This document shows, one piece after another, positions 15,479 through 24,407 of a stretch of 64,000 bases of DNA. How positions within the stretch are numbered: position 1 is the first letter of the stretch; the number at the start of each line of letters is the position of its first letter. Both the position numbers and the translations under genes were made by a program. Under the pieces are notes generated by a model. It searched no databases and was not told the origin of the DNA. It saw only the letters and a program-made list of their open reading frames with translations. The stretch lies in assembly GCA_028284345.1 (NCBI GenBank), contig JANQRY010000006.1, forward strand, positions 434,001 through 498,000, in the 5' to 3' direction. The stretch is from Hyphococcus sp. (GTDB lineage Bacteria > Pseudomonadota > Alphaproteobacteria > Caulobacterales > Parvularculaceae).

Positions 15479-17749
15479 TTAGTACCGAACGGAGAGGGTC
15501 GCGCCGTATGTGGCCGGCATGCCGACGAAGCGCACATTGGCGTCCTGCAGTTGCCGCGCCGCCGACCAGTAATAGGTGTTGGTGACGTTGCGGCCCCACA
15601 GCGACGCGCGCAACCGTCCGTCGTTGGTCTCGATGCCGGCCCGCAAGTCAAGCAGCGCATAGCTGTCGGTGCGGAAGAGGTCGATCTCACCGAAGTCGCT
15701 GTTGGTATCGCTCTGATAATAGACGTTGCCGCCAAGGAAGGCGTCGAGCCGATCGCTCACCGCCCATGTATACTGGACATCCGAGGACAGTTGCCATTTC
15801 GGCGTGTTCGGAAACGCCTCGCCCCGGAAGTCGATCATGTTGCCAAGCGGATCGATGTCAAAGAACGTACCCGTCACTTCCGAGTCCACATACGTCCCCG
15901 ACGCTGAAATTCTCAGCCCGTCCACCGGCGTTGTGACGATTTCAAACTCGCCGCCGACAACGCGGGATTCAGGAATGTTCAGGAATTTGGAGACCAGTCC
16001 GACGCCGGGCAGGATCTCGTTCCCGAGCAGCTGCTTGTTCGTGTAGTCATAATAGAAGAACGCGCCGTTGAACTGCAGCGCGCCGTCAGAGAGGCCCGCC
16101 TTGAACCCGGCCTCGTAAGCCAGCACGGACTCCTGCGTCACCGGAGCGAACGATCTAAAGCTATCCGCAGGGATCGACGGGAAACTACCCGCTTTAAAAC
16201 CCTTGCTGACATTGGCGTAGAGCATGATGTCCGGCGCCACGGTCCATTGGGCGCCGGCGCGCCAGGAGACATTGTCCTCATCGAGGACCGACGTCACCTC
16301 TCCCGGCAGTCCGCTCTCCAGAATGGTCACGCAGGCGCCGGGCATGATGGGCACGCCGCCGGCCAGAATGGAGAAGATCGCGGCCGTCACGCCGTCGCCG
16401 CTGTCCTTCAGGCAGCCGTTGAAGTCCGTCCTGAAGTCCGTGTACCGGACGCCGCCGTAAATGTTGATGTCGTCCGTCAGATCGTAGTCGAAGCTTCCGA
16501 ACACCGCTTTGGTGACCGAGTCCTGATTATACAGGGTTTCAAAGTTGATCGGATCGGCGCCGAAAAAAGCGATGAAAAGATTGGAAACAGACGATATCGG
16601 GCTGTCCACCCGATAGAGCTCGGTCGTGTTGTCGTCGGCGTAAAAGCCGCCGATCGTAAAGTTGCCGCGATCGCCAAGCCTTCCGGCGAGCCGAAGCTCC
16701 TGAGAAACCGATTCCAGCTCGCCAAAAACGACAAAGGAATTGTTGTTGACCGTGGTTCCGTCGAGGTCGTCCAGCCGATGCTCATTGTGGTGGCTGTAGG
16801 ATGTCAGCGACGTGATGGTCAGATCGTCGGCGAGATCGTAATCGACGCGCAGGTTGCCCTGATAGAAATCGTTGTTTCTGCTATAGTCCCTGCCCACATC
16901 GAAGTCCGCGGCGCGCGGGTTGCGCGGCGCAAGCGGATAGCCGATCAGCTCCGGCACGGGGAACGGCGTGGTGAATGAAATCCCGATCAGCTGTTGCGCC
17001 TGCGTATCCGAACGGTCAATCCATCCGCTCAGCGTCAGGCTTGCTTTCAACCGCTCGCTGGGCGTCCAGTCGAGGATCGCGCGGCCATTCCAGAAATCCT
17101 TGGCGCCGAGTTCTTCGCCCGTCGTGAAGCTTTGCTGCCACTCGTCCATGCCCTCATGGGCGATGGCGATGCGCCCGGCGAGCGTGGACGAAATGGGCCC
17201 GCTGATGAAGGCGCTGATGTCGCGCGAATTGAACCGGCCATAGCTCAGATCGGCGCCCGCCTCGAATTCGCTTGTCGGCTTTGCCGCGACAAAGTTGATC
17301 GCGCCGCCGGTGGTGTTGGTGCCGAAGAGCGTGCCCTGAGGCCCTTTCAGGACCTCAACGCGTTCCAGATCAAGGATAACGCCGCGCGTTTGCAGGGCGA
17401 AGGGTATGGGCGCTTGGTCAGAATACACCGTCACCGCCGGCCGGCCCGCGACCGCAATGTCGTCAAAACCAATGCCGCGGATCGTGTAGACCGGCGTTCC
17501 AACGCCAGAATCGGCATGGGTAAGGCCAGGCGTCAGCTTGACCAGATCACGAACCTGCGTGACGCCGGCGTCGCGCAGCTGCTCGCCCGTCGCCGCCGTG
17601 ATCGACATCGGGACCGTGTTAATGTTCTCTTCCCGCTTCTGCGCCGTAACGATGATCTCATCGCCCTGCGCCTTCGCCGGCAGCGCCGAGAGCAGCGCCG
17701 CAACAGCAAGCGCGGATGAGCCGATCAGATAACGATGCTTAGACTTCAT
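15479..17749 (-). CDS. TonB-dependent outer-membrane receptor 1
   Basis: 756-residue outer-membrane transporter. A signal peptide (MKSKHRYLIGSSALAVAALL, cleavage after AKA) is followed by a TonB-box-like EIIVTAQKREEN, a plug domain (TIRGIGFDDIAVAGRPAVTV, VEVLKGPQGTLFGTNTTGG near residue 120) and a long beta-barrel ending in YGATLSVRY with the C-terminal aromatic residue needed for barrel assembly. I start at the ATG at 17749, preceded by GAGGGGAATAAA; an ATG at 17770 adds seven residues. It belongs to the large sphingomonad/caulobacter receptor group that imports diverse substrates, including aromatics, not only iron chelates. Two class 1 boxes lie upstream. With no siderophore genes nearby, uptake of the cluster's carbon substrate is the likely role (inference). 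Confidence 0.92.
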   Translation of the reverse strand: MKSKHRYLIGSSALAVAALLSALPAKAQGDEIIVTAQKREENINTVPMSITAATGEQLRDAGVTQVRDLVKLTPGLTHADSGVGTPVYTIRGIGFDDIAVAGRPAVTVYSDQAPIPFALQTRGVILDLERVEVLKGPQGTLFGTNTTGGAINFVAAKPTSEFEAGADLSYGRFNSRDISAFISGPISSTLAGRIAIAHEGMDEWQQSFTTGEELGAKDFWNGRAILDWTPSERLKASLTLSGWIDRSDTQAQQLIGISFTTPFPVPELIGYPLAPRNPRAADFDVGRDYSRNNDFYQGNLRVDYDLADDLTITSLTSYSHHNEHRLDDLDGTTVNNNSFVVFGELESVSQELRLAGRLGDRGNFTIGGFYADDNTTELYRVDSPISSVSNLFIAFFGADPINFETLYNQDSVTKAVFGSFDYDLTDDINIYGGVRYTDFRTDFNGCLKDSGDGVTAAIFSILAGGVPIMPGACVTILESGLPGEVTSVLDEDNVSWRAGAQWTVAPDIMLYANVSKGFKAGSFPSIPADSFRSFAPVTQESVLAYEAGFKAGLSDGALQFNGAFFYYDYTNKQLLGNEILPGVGLVSKFLNIPESRVVGGEFEIVTTPVDGLRISASGTYVDSEVTGTFFDIDPLGNMIDFRGEAFPNTPKWQLSSDVQYTWAVSDRLDAFLGGNVYYQSDTNSDFGEIDLFRTDSYALLDLRAGIETNDGRLRASLWGRNVTNTYYWSAARQLQDANVRFVGMPATYGATLSVRY

Positions 17750-17894
17750 TTTATTCCCCTCTTTGCGCATTTTACGCCTCCCTTTTGTGCGCTCCCTGGC
17801 GCAGGTTTTTTTTACTCATCCGCGGTTTGCGTTCCCGGAAACGCCCCTCCCGGCCGGACGACATGCATGACCCTATCCCCAAGGCCAACCATCA

Positions 17895-17909
17895 AGTTAT
17901 CATATACGT
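17895..17909. promoter_or_regulatory. Class 1 operator box (proximal to TonB receptor 1)
   Basis: AGTTATC-A-TATACGT, about 145 bases before the receptor start. It is paired with the box at 17921, centre to centre 26 bases. Confidence 0.68.
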
Positions 17910-17920
17910 CGCACGCGTCA

Positions 17921-17935
17921 AGTTATAATATATGT
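17921..17935. promoter_or_regulatory. Class 1 operator box (distal, degenerate)
   Basis: AGTTATA-A-TATATGT. It differs from the core at one base in each half-site but keeps the outer arms, and together with the 17895 box it makes a tandem array upstream of the TonB receptor. Confidence 0.58.
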
Positions 17936-18107
17936 CCGCGGTCAGGGGCGCATTGCAGCGCAAACAGCGGCGCGCGCAGGGGCGGCGCGACGGCGAAAAG
18001 AGAACCGCTCTCGCCATCGTCAAACACGAGCGGCGCAAGCCGCGGTTTCGCAGAATTCGGATTTGTTAGCGATTAGTCAGTCCTTGTCCTTTGTGGAAAG
18101 GACGGGG

Positions 18108-19082
18108 TCAGACGATCTGATTGGCCGGGCGTTCGCCGCGTCGCCAGGCCTCGATGGCGTCGCACAGCGTCGCCGCCATGCCCCGCCGCGCCTCTTCCGT
18201 CGCGCTGCCGACATGCGGCGTCGTCACGACATTGGGCAGCGTCAGGTAGCGCGGGTCGAGATTCGGTTCGTTGCGAAAAACGTCGAGGGCGGCCGCCCGG
18301 ACCTTGCCGCTTTCAAGCGCCGCCACAAGCGCGTCGTCATCGACCAGGTCGCCGCGTGCGATATTTACGACGACGACGCCGTCGCGCGCCGTGGAAAGTC
18401 GCTCGGCGTTCAGGAAATTGCGCGTTTCATCCGTAGACGGCGCAGCCAGCAGCAAAATGTCGGCCTCAGCGAGAAAGTCGTCCGCTGCGGCGATGTATGT
18501 TGCGCCCGCCTCGTCTTTGGCGCGCTTGCGGTTGTGATAGACGACACTCATGCCAAACGCCGCGGCCCGGCGCGCAACACGAGCGCCAATATCGCCAAGG
18601 CCGTAAACGCCCAATGTTCTGCCGGCAAGCTCGACGCCAAGGATCTGGTTCGAGCGCATGTCCACCCAGCGGCCTTCGCGCAGCAAGGCGGTCGCCTCGG
18701 TCATGCGCCGCGTCGCGGCCAGCATGAGCAACATCGCGTGGTCCGCTACGGCGTTGGAAAGAACCGAGGGCGTGTAAAACAACGGCAGGCCGCGCGCGCG
18801 CACCGCATCGAGGTCGATGTGGTCAAGGCCGACCGAATAGGTTGCGATGGCTTTTACGGAAGTCGGAAGGCGCTCCAGGAACGCCTTGTCCACCCTCAGC
18901 GGCGGGCCGAGCAGCACGATATCGGGCGCTGCGTCTTCGTCGTGCGCGCCAAGCGACTCGGGGTCGGCGTCGTCGATGGTGAAACGCCCCGCGATTTCCG
19001 CGCGCGCAATCGGCGGCAACGGAAACAGGGAAGCGATCCGGACGGGATCGATGGATGCATGTTGATCGGCGTTATCTGTCAA
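18108..19082 (-). CDS. D-2-hydroxyacid dehydrogenase (glyoxylate/hydroxypyruvate reductase type)
   Basis: 324-residue NAD(P)-dependent dehydrogenase that interconverts 2-oxo and D-2-hydroxy acids. The Rossmann motif [16 protein letters not shown] lies near residue 160; the catalytic Arg is in [11 protein letters not shown], Glu in [11 protein letters not shown] and His in [12 protein letters not shown]. The start ATG at 19082 overlaps the stop of the upstream aldolase gene by four bases (ATGA), so translation is probably coupled. It is the last gene of the operon methyltransferase - hydratase - acetaldehyde dehydrogenase - aldolase - this gene. Pyruvate or another 2-oxo acid released by the aldolase step is a natural substrate, but a larger aromatic 2-oxo acid is equally possible. 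Confidence 0.9.
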   Translation of the reverse strand: MTDNADQHASIDPVRIASLFPLPPIARAEIAGRFTIDDADPESLGAHDEDAAPDIVLLGPPLRVDKAFLERLPTSVKAIATYSVGLDHIDLDAVRARGLPLFYTPSVLSNAVADHAMLLMLAATRRMTEATALLREGRWVDMRSNQILGVELAGRTLGVYGLGDIGARVARRAAAFGMSVVYHNRKRAKDEAGATYIAAADDFLAEADILLLAAPSTDETRNFLNAERLSTARDGVVVVNIARGDLVDDDALVAALESGKVRAAALDVFRNEPNLDPRYLTLPNVVTTPHVGSATEEARRGMAATLCDAIEAWRRGERPANQIV

Positions 19083-20116
19083 TGGGAGGTCACGGCCCCG
19101 CGTTTAATATCGAGCGCAACATCGACGATCATGTCTTCCTGGCCGCCGACCATTTTGCGGCGACCAAGTTCAATGAGAATTTCCCGCGCGTCCAGACCAT
19201 ACTCCTCCGCAGCCTTCTCGGCGTGGCGAAGGAAACTCGAATAGACGCCGGCATAGCCCAGCGCGAGCGTTTCCCGATCGACGCGCACCGGGCGGTCCTG
19301 CAGCGGCCGCACCAGATCCTCCGCCGCATCCATCAGTTTCATCACGTCGCAGCCATGGTTCCAGCCTTTGCGGTCGGCGGCGGCAATGAACACCTCAAGC
19401 GGCGCATTCCCGGCGCCGGCGCCCATGCCGGCGAGACTGGCGTCAATGCGCACCGCGCCCGCCTGCGCGGCGACGATTGAGTTCGCCACGCCAAGCGAAA
19501 GATTATGATGCGCGTGCATGCCCCGCTGTGTTTCCGGCTTGAGCACCCGGCCATAGGCCTCAATGCGTTCTCGCGCCCCGTCCATATCGAGCGCGCCGCC
19601 GCTATCGGTGACATAAACGCAATGCGCCCCGTAGCTTTCCATCAGCAAAGCCTGCTGCGCCAATTCTTCCGGCCCGATCATATGGGCCATCATCAGAAAG
19701 CCCGAGACGTCCATGCCAAGATCGCGGGCGATGCCGATATGCTGCTTGGCGACGTCAGCCTCGGTGCAATGGGTCGCCACGCGCACAGAACGCACGCCCA
19801 GGTCATAGGCGCGGCGCAGTTCGTCGACGGTTCCGATGCCGGGAACAAGCAGGGTTGTTAGAACCGCATTCTCAAGAACGTCGGCGGCGGCTTCGATCCA
19901 TTCCCAGTCGGTTTGGGCGCCGAAGCCGTAATTGACGCTGGCGCCGGACAGCCCGTCCCCATGGGACACCTCAATGGCGTCAACGCCCGCCTCGTCGAGC
20001 GCCTTGGCGATCGCGCGCACATGATCAATCCCGTACATGTGCCGGATCGCATGCATCCCGTCGCGCAGCGTTACATCCTGGACGTATAGTTTCTGGCTGT
20101 TGACGTCGAAGCTCAT
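19079..20116 (-). CDS. dmpG: 4-hydroxy-2-oxovalerate aldolase
   Basis: 345-residue class II pyruvate aldolase (DmpG/MhpE/BphI family) that splits 4-hydroxy-2-oxovalerate to pyruvate and acetaldehyde. The N-terminal metal/catalytic stretch [14 protein letters not shown], the conserved MLLVPG-like LLVPGIGT, and the Mn-binding [15 protein letters not shown] (two His ligands near residue 200) are complete, and the DmpG communication domain at the C-terminus is present. Length matches the family. Its start overlaps the acetaldehyde dehydrogenase stop by four bases (ATGA), as is usual for this pair, because the two proteins form a channelling complex that hands acetaldehyde directly to the dehydrogenase. 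It belongs to the operon driven from the box at 22859. Confidence 0.96.
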   Translation of the reverse strand: MSFDVNSQKLYVQDVTLRDGMHAIRHMYGIDHVRAIAKALDEAGVDAIEVSHGDGLSGASVNYGFGAQTDWEWIEAAADVLENAVLTTLLVPGIGTVDELRRAYDLGVRSVRVATHCTEADVAKQHIGIARDLGMDVSGFLMMAHMIGPEELAQQALLMESYGAHCVYVTDSGGALDMDGARERIEAYGRVLKPETQRGMHAHHNLSLGVANSIVAAQAGAVRIDASLAGMGAGAGNAPLEVFIAAADRKGWNHGCDVMKLMDAAEDLVRPLQDRPVRVDRETLALGYAGVYSSFLRHAEKAAEEYGLDAREILIELGRRKMVGGQEDMIVDVALDIKRGAVTSH

Positions 20117-21057
20117 GCCGAAACCCTCCGCTCTTTAATGCGCTGTGCAAGCAATTCGCCTGTCGCTTTCGCGGCGGCAGTCATAATATCAAGGTTGCCC
20201 GAATAGCTTGGCAGATAGTCTCCTGCGCCTTCGACTTCGAGAAACACCGAACTCTTGACGCCCGTAAACTCGCCGCGGCCGGGAATCTTGAGCGGGTTGT
20301 TGTGGCCGAAGCGTTCGAACTGAACTTCCTGCTTCAAACGATAGCCCGGCACATAAGCCTGAACCTTCTTCACCATCGCCTCGATCGAGGCGCGGATCGC
20401 GTCCTCGTCAGCGCCCTCCGACAGCGTGAAGACAGTATCGCGCATGATCATCGGCGGTTCGGCGGGATTGAGAATGACGATCGCCTTGCCCTGCGCGGCG
20501 CCGCCGACTTTCTCGATCGCGCTGGCGGTCGTGCGGGTGAATTCGTCGATATTGGCGCGCGTGCCAGGCCCGGCCGATCGTGAAGAAACGGAGGCCACGA
20601 TTTCGGCGTAGTGGACCTTCGCCACCTCGCTGACTGCGGAGACGATCGGGATTGTCGCCTGCCCGCCGCATGTCACCATGTTGACGTTGCTCGCATCGAG
20701 GTGCTCGTCCATGTTGACGGGCGGAATGATGAAGGGGCCAATCGCCGCGGGGGTCAGGTCCACAACGAGCTTGCCGTCGGCGCGCAACGCCTCGTCATGG
20801 GCTTTGTGCGCATGGGCCGAGGTTGCGTCGAACACGATGTCGATATCAGCGTATTCGGAATGGCGCTTCAGACCGTCGAGCCCTTCATGAGTGGCGGCGA
20901 CGCCCCGCTCGCGGGCCATCGATAGGCCTTCGGATGCGGGATCGATGCCCACAACCATCGCCAGTTCCATGTTCTGCTGATTGTTCAGCATCTTGATCAT
21001 CAGGTCCGTGCCGATATTGCCCGATCCGATAATCGCTGCCCTGATCTTTTCCGTCAT
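20113..21057 (-). CDS. dmpF: Acetaldehyde dehydrogenase, acylating
   Basis: 314-residue enzyme (DmpF/MhpF/BphJ family) that oxidises acetaldehyde with NAD and CoA to acetyl-CoA. The Rossmann motif [18 protein letters not shown] begins near residue 6, the catalytic cysteine is in [15 protein letters not shown] near residue 130, and [13 protein letters not shown] is a family signature. I start at the ATG at 21057, where MTEKIRAA gives the normal N-terminus; the longer open frame upstream is the overlapping hydratase gene. The start overlaps the hydratase stop by four bases and its stop overlaps the aldolase start, a tight translationally coupled string that implies stoichiometric synthesis of the aldolase-dehydrogenase complex. 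Confidence 0.95.
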   Translation of the reverse strand: MTEKIRAAIIGSGNIGTDLMIKMLNNQQNMELAMVVGIDPASEGLSMARERGVAATHEGLDGLKRHSEYADIDIVFDATSAHAHKAHDEALRADGKLVVDLTPAAIGPFIIPPVNMDEHLDASNVNMVTCGGQATIPIVSAVSEVAKVHYAEIVASVSSRSAGPGTRANIDEFTRTTASAIEKVGGAAQGKAIVILNPAEPPMIMRDTVFTLSEGADEDAIRASIEAMVKKVQAYVPGYRLKQEVQFERFGHNNPLKIPGRGEFTGVKSSVFLEVEGAGDYLPSYSGNLDIMTAAAKATGELLAQRIKERRVSA

Positions 21058-21881
21058 GTTTGAGGTCCGTAGCTGAAAGCGCATGCGCCGACGCCGCCGA
21101 TTTGAATGCGCACTTGATCGCCGGGTTGCAGGGTCGCCATGGGACCCAGCGCGCCCGACAAGATGACGTCGCCCGCCCGCAGCGGCTCCCCTGCAGCAGC
21201 AAGCGTGCGGGCGAGCCATTGAACGGCGTTATAAGGATGGTCGAGACAAGCCGCGCCGGCGCCGAGCGACGCGACCGCGCCGTTGATCTCCATCACCATG
21301 CCGCAACTGTAGAGATCGAGCCCGGACGGCGCGAGAACGTCGTCGCCGAGCACGAAGAAAGCGGAAGAGCCGTTGTCGGCAATGGTGTCGGCGACGCTGA
21401 TTTTCCAGTCGGCGATGCGGCTGTCGACGATCTCGATTGCCGGCAGCACGCCCTCAATCGCAGCGACGACCGCGTCATGCGGCGCTTCGGGATCGTCGAG
21501 ATCGCGGCCGAGAATAAACGCGATTTCCGCCTCTGCTTTGGGCCCTATGGCCCTTGCAGGATCAAGCGTTCCGCCGTTGGGCACCTGCATGTCGGCGAAA
21601 AGCGCGCCGAAGTCCGGCTGATCGACGCCGATCTGCTGCTGAACGGACTTGGCGGTCAGCCCGATTTTACGGCCGACCAGCTTTCGGCCTTCCTCTACCC
21701 AGCGCCGGGTGTTGATGGCCTGGACCGCATAAGCGCCCTCAATATCGGACGGCTCCAGAAACGCGCGCATCGGCGGGATTGTCGTATTTTGTCGATAGGC
21801 GTCGCACAGCTGCCGCGCAGCCTCATCGAACCGGTCGGCGGCGGCGCTGCGCGATTGATCAGTTTCTGTGGGCGAGCTCAC
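21054..21881 (-). CDS. dmpE: 2-hydroxypenta-2,4-dienoate (2-keto-4-pentenoate) hydratase, copy 1
   Basis: 275-residue FAH-fold hydratase (DmpE/MhpD/XylJ family) that adds water to 2-hydroxypenta-2,4-dienoate to give 4-hydroxy-2-oxovalerate. Signatures are [17 protein letters not shown], the metal-binding [13 protein letters not shown] (E-x-E near residue 110), [11 protein letters not shown] and [13 protein letters not shown] prefer the GTG at 21881, which has GAGG six bases upstream and starts 37 bases after the methyltransferase stop. An earlier frame start at 21947 would overlap that gene. It is second in the operon and feeds the next two enzymes directly. A paralogue (44160-44987) sits in the extradiol dioxygenase operon. 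Confidence 0.92.
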   Translation of the reverse strand: MSSPTETDQSRSAAADRFDEAARQLCDAYRQNTTIPPMRAFLEPSDIEGAYAVQAINTRRWVEEGRKLVGRKIGLTAKSVQQQIGVDQPDFGALFADMQVPNGGTLDPARAIGPKAEAEIAFILGRDLDDPEAPHDAVVAAIEGVLPAIEIVDSRIADWKISVADTIADNGSSAFFVLGDDVLAPSGLDLYSCGMVMEINGAVASLGAGAACLDHPYNAVQWLARTLAAAGEPLRAGDVILSGALGPMATLQPGDQVRIQIGGVGACAFSYGPQT

Positions 21882-21918
21882 GGCGAACCTCAATAATCGG
21901 ATGTTTTCGGAAGACGGA

Positions 21919-22776
21919 TCAGTGTTTTCGGGTCGCGATGCCGACAACGAAGTGACGGCTGACCTTGAACGCCTCGCGATCTTCGTTGCGCCCTTCCAAA
22001 ACGCCGATCATTTTTTCCATTGTCTGCTCAAAGATCCCCGCTTTTTCCAGCGCCAGGCTGCAGGCGCGCGAGGTCGGGTGCACCTGATCGATCCCCTCCA
22101 GAAATTCCCGCGCCGACGGCGCCGTATGGGCGATCGGATGCTTGATCATCTGGATATCGAGGCCCTGCGCGCCGAATAAATCGCGCATCTCGTCCTCAAC
22201 GCCCCAATAGCTGTATGGATGGGGCGGATGGCCATTCGCTTCCGTGGCGGTTCCGATCTGTATTTTCGCGGCTTCCGATATCGCGTCTCCGCCGGCCCAA
22301 CCGGTCCAGACGATGCGTCCATCCGGTTTCAGAACCCGCGCCATCTCGGCGATCGCCGCTTCACGGTCGGCGCCGAACATGAGGCTCACCACGTCAATGA
22401 TGGCGTCGAAACTGGCGTCCACGAACGGAAGCTTCGCCACGTCTGCAAGTTCGAAGCGCGCATCCGGGTAGTCCTTCAGTTTTTCCCGCGCGATTTTCAG
22501 AAGGCCCGGAGAAAAGTCGACGCCCGTGACCTTGGCGCCGGCTTCCGCGGCCAGCAGAGACCAGTTTCCGGTCCGCGTCCCCACATCGAGAACGGCTTCG
22601 CCTTTCTTGATCTGAGCCGTGTCAATGACGGTGCGCGCGATCTCCATCAGCGCGTCCGCGATAAATTGATACTGCCCCAACGCGCCCCAATCAGGCACAA
22701 GGGACTTGCGTCCGACATAGTGTCCTACAAAGCCCCAATCGGGCGCGGCGGACGGATCGGTTTCGGTTGTCGGCAT
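21919..22776 (-). CDS. Class I SAM-dependent methyltransferase (copy 2)
   Basis: 285-residue Rossmann methyltransferase, full-length paralogue of 4141-5004. Motif I is VLDVGTRTGNWSLLAAEAG, followed by VTGVDFSPGLL, and motif III is RVLKPDGRIVWTGWAGG. The unusual N-terminus WGFVGHYVGRKSLVPDWGAL is shared with copy 1, so both copies are products of one duplication. AGGAGG lies just upstream of the ATG at 22776. It is the first gene of the meta-cleavage lower-pathway operon, an uncommon place for a methyltransferase. It may methylate a pathway intermediate, or a hydroxylated or thiol product for disposal; the acceptor is unknown. The box at 22859-22873 and a TGGACA/TACGTT promoter-like pair lie immediately upstream. 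Confidence 0.88.
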   Translation of the reverse strand: MPTTETDPSAAPDWGFVGHYVGRKSLVPDWGALGQYQFIADALMEIARTVIDTAQIKKGEAVLDVGTRTGNWSLLAAEAGAKVTGVDFSPGLLKIAREKLKDYPDARFELADVAKLPFVDASFDAIIDVVSLMFGADREAAIAEMARVLKPDGRIVWTGWAGGDAISEAAKIQIGTATEANGHPPHPYSYWGVEDEMRDLFGAQGLDIQMIKHPIAHTAPSAREFLEGIDQVHPTSRACSLALEKAGIFEQTMEKMIGVLEGRNEDREAFKVSRHFVVGIATRKH

Positions 22777-22858
22777 CGTTTGTTCCTCCTGCCGGGCTGC
22801 GTTCGCGACAACGCCCGTGCGGGCGGGAACGTAACGTCGATCCTAGCGCCTGTCCAGT

Positions 22859-22873
22859 AGATATCTGATATGT
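22859..22873. promoter_or_regulatory. Class 1 operator box
   Basis: AGATATC-T-GATATGT, 83 bases before the methyltransferase copy 2 start. On the minus strand it is followed by TGGACA and 17 bases later TACGTT. It controls the five-gene hydratase/aldolase operon. Confidence 0.75.
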
Positions 22874-23007
22874 TGTGCTCGCAAAGAGGCCCTTCCCTCT
22901 GTACAGCCCGCCAGCAAGGCCCCGCCCATTCAAGCAAGATAAGGACGCGCATCCTGAGGATGCGTCGCGGCGCGCCCGGGACGCCCGCGCCACAATTCAC
23001 GCTATCA

Positions 23008-23022
23008 AGATATCAGATAGGT
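23008..23022. promoter_or_regulatory. Class 1 operator box with no clear target gene
   Basis: AGATATC-A-GATAGGT, a strong match. It could act from a distance on the leftward operon (232 bases from its start), but its sequence context looks like that of boxes serving a rightward gene, and only the small ORF at 23072 lies that way. Confidence 0.62.
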
Positions 23023-23071
23023 GTGAGGCCTTATGATCTCCGTCTTGAAATCAAGCTAGGAGCAAGAGGGA

Positions 23072-23191
23072 ATGCCTCACTATCATTCCCGATCAGCGTC
23101 TTGTTGGCTTTCCGGCGGTTTTATCCGCATAATTTGGATTTGCATCGGCGACGTGCAACCGATTTCGGCCTCGTCGTCAACGCATCGATAG
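23072..23191 (+). pseudogene. Short ORF, possible decayed 5' end of a gene
   Basis: 39 codons beginning MPHYHSRSASCWLSGG, with AAGAGGGA directly upstream and a class 1 box 50 bases before the start. No recognisable family. Good translation and transcription signals with no downstream frame suggest a remnant, like the oxidoreductase remnant at 11239, but a genuine small protein cannot be excluded. Confidence 0.3.
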
Positions 23192-23267
23192 CGGCGCTGT
23201 ATGTTCAAAAGCGGCGCGAAACACGCTTGCAAGCTGTCGCCACGCCGATCCTCAACCGGCTTGTCGG

Positions 23268-24149
23268 TCAGCTATCGACGAAATCATCGAACGAAAATCG
23301 GTGCGCTGCGAGCCGGCTCCAGTTGTCGCGAATGGCCTCGTCAAAACATTTGCGCATGGCGTTCGCGGCGGCGCTCGGATCCTTGCGCGCGATCGCCCGG
23401 ACAATCGCCTTGTGTATCCTCACTTGCGCCTGCTTCTGAGCCTTGGTCGTGCATTTTCGCCAAGCTTCTCGCGTGGCGACGCGCGTAATGGGAGAAAAAG
23501 AAGCCAGAATCTGGGCAAACAGGACGTTGTGGCTGGCCCGTGCGATGGCGTAGTGAAACTCTGCGTTATATTGTGAAACTTTATCAACATTGTTGATATT
23601 CAATACGATCGCTTCAACAATGTCCTGAATCTCGGCTAGCTCTTCTTCAGTGCGAACGGTCGCCGCCAATTCGACGGCTCGGATTTCAACGGTTTTTCGG
23701 ACCTCCCAAACATCCATGATAGGTATTTGCGACGTGTTGAAGCCATGAACAATGGAGGTTGCGAATAGCGAGCCGTCTACGGGACTGACTTTCGGTTTCC
23801 GGCCCCGAGCGATGTCAATGATCTGCAGCGCGCCAAGCGCGCCAAACGCCTCGCGCATAACGGCCCGGCTCACGCCGAGTTCGTCGGCGAAATATTTCTC
23901 GCCCGGAAGCGTGTCGCCCGGCCGAAGTCCCTGATCATGTAAATAGTTTGCGACGGCGTGTATCGCCTGTTGCACGAGCGAACCTTCTTCTGCGCCCGAA
24001 TCGCCATTCGCCGAGGATGCGCCGTTTTTGGCGATGCTTTTTACGTTAACCAAAGGCTCCGCGTTTTCGCGTCCAAGCGAAGCGTTCTTGTGGCCGGCGC
24101 GCTTGCGCGTTGCGGGCCGCTTGGTGCGGGGGGCGGTGGAGCTGCTCAT
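23268..24149 (-). CDS. GntR-family (FadR/FCD) transcriptional regulator 1
   Basis: 293-residue regulator. A basic, disordered-looking N-terminal extension (residues 1-55, many Lys/Arg) precedes the GntR winged helix (PGDTLPGEKYFADELGVSRA, then VMREAFGALGALQII, residues about 75-125). The C-terminal FCD ligand domain follows, with EVRKTVEIRAVELA and the metal-binding histidine region AEFHYAIARASHN and RIHKAIVRAI. A GGAAG ribosome-binding site precedes the ATG at 24149. A class 1 box at 24333 lies in the divergent region shared with the aldolase-amidase operon. Its central position and the recurrence of one palindromic box make it the best candidate regulator of the whole 4-35 kb region (inference). 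FCD regulators usually bind a carboxylic-acid effector and usually repress. Confidence 0.9.
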   Translation of the reverse strand: MSSSTAPRTKRPATRKRAGHKNASLGRENAEPLVNVKSIAKNGASSANGDSGAEEGSLVQQAIHAVANYLHDQGLRPGDTLPGEKYFADELGVSRAVMREAFGALGALQIIDIARGRKPKVSPVDGSLFATSIVHGFNTSQIPIMDVWEVRKTVEIRAVELAATVRTEEELAEIQDIVEAIVLNINNVDKVSQYNAEFHYAIARASHNVLFAQILASFSPITRVATREAWRKCTTKAQKQAQVRIHKAIVRAIARKDPSAAANAMRKCFDEAIRDNWSRLAAHRFSFDDFVDS

Positions 24150-24332
24150 CCTTTACTTCCTATCGTCCCAGGCCGAGAGCCGCAACCGCGTGCTCGTCAA
24201 CCATACGGACACCTCTCCGCCCGCATCTGGACATTGCCAGGCGGCTTTGCCGGCGCGATCGGCCATTGGCGGGCGAAACTGACGCAGTGTTTTTCCCGCC
24301 GGTCAATCACTGCGCGCTTGCATTTTTTCCAA

Positions 24333-24347
24333 AGATATCTGATATGT
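24333..24347. promoter_or_regulatory. Class 1 operator box, regulator/aldolase divergent region
   Basis: AGATATC-T-GATATGT, identical to the box at 22859. It lies 61 bases before the class II aldolase start and 184 bases from the GntR regulator start, so it could mediate both operon control and autoregulation. Confidence 0.74.
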
Positions 24348-24407
24348 CAATCTAGGTCGGTGGGTGACGGTCTGCCGGGCGTTTAGATTGAGGAAGGGGC
24401 TGTGACA

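Larger units (their letters stand above)
17750..18107. other. Intergenic region upstream of TonB receptor 1
   Basis: 358 bases with no gene. It contains the TonB receptor promoter, the two class 1 boxes at 17895 and 17921, and the 3' flank of the D-2-hydroxyacid dehydrogenase gene. On the minus strand TTGATG follows the 17895 box within three bases and GGTCAT comes 17 bases later, a possible promoter. Confidence 0.5.
22777..23267. other. Intergenic region with two class 1 boxes and a short orphan ORF
   Basis: 491 bases between the leftward methyltransferase operon and the 3' end of the GntR gene. It contains the boxes at 22859 and 23008, a small inverted repeat CGCATCC-TGA-GGATGCG at 22948-22964, and a 39-codon plus-strand ORF (23072-23191) with a strong ribosome-binding sequence. 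Past 23191 I see nothing. The layout of a second promoter facing right with no intact gene suggests deletion of a former operon (inference). Confidence 0.5.

Noticed and set aside
18063-19244. 393-codon plus-strand ORF
   Set aside because: Antisense to the D-2-hydroxyacid dehydrogenase, whose motifs are complete; no motif on the plus strand.
22948-22964. Inverted repeat CGCATCC-TGA-GGATGCG as a terminator
   Set aside because: Three-base loop, no T-run, and no transcript end near it on either strand.
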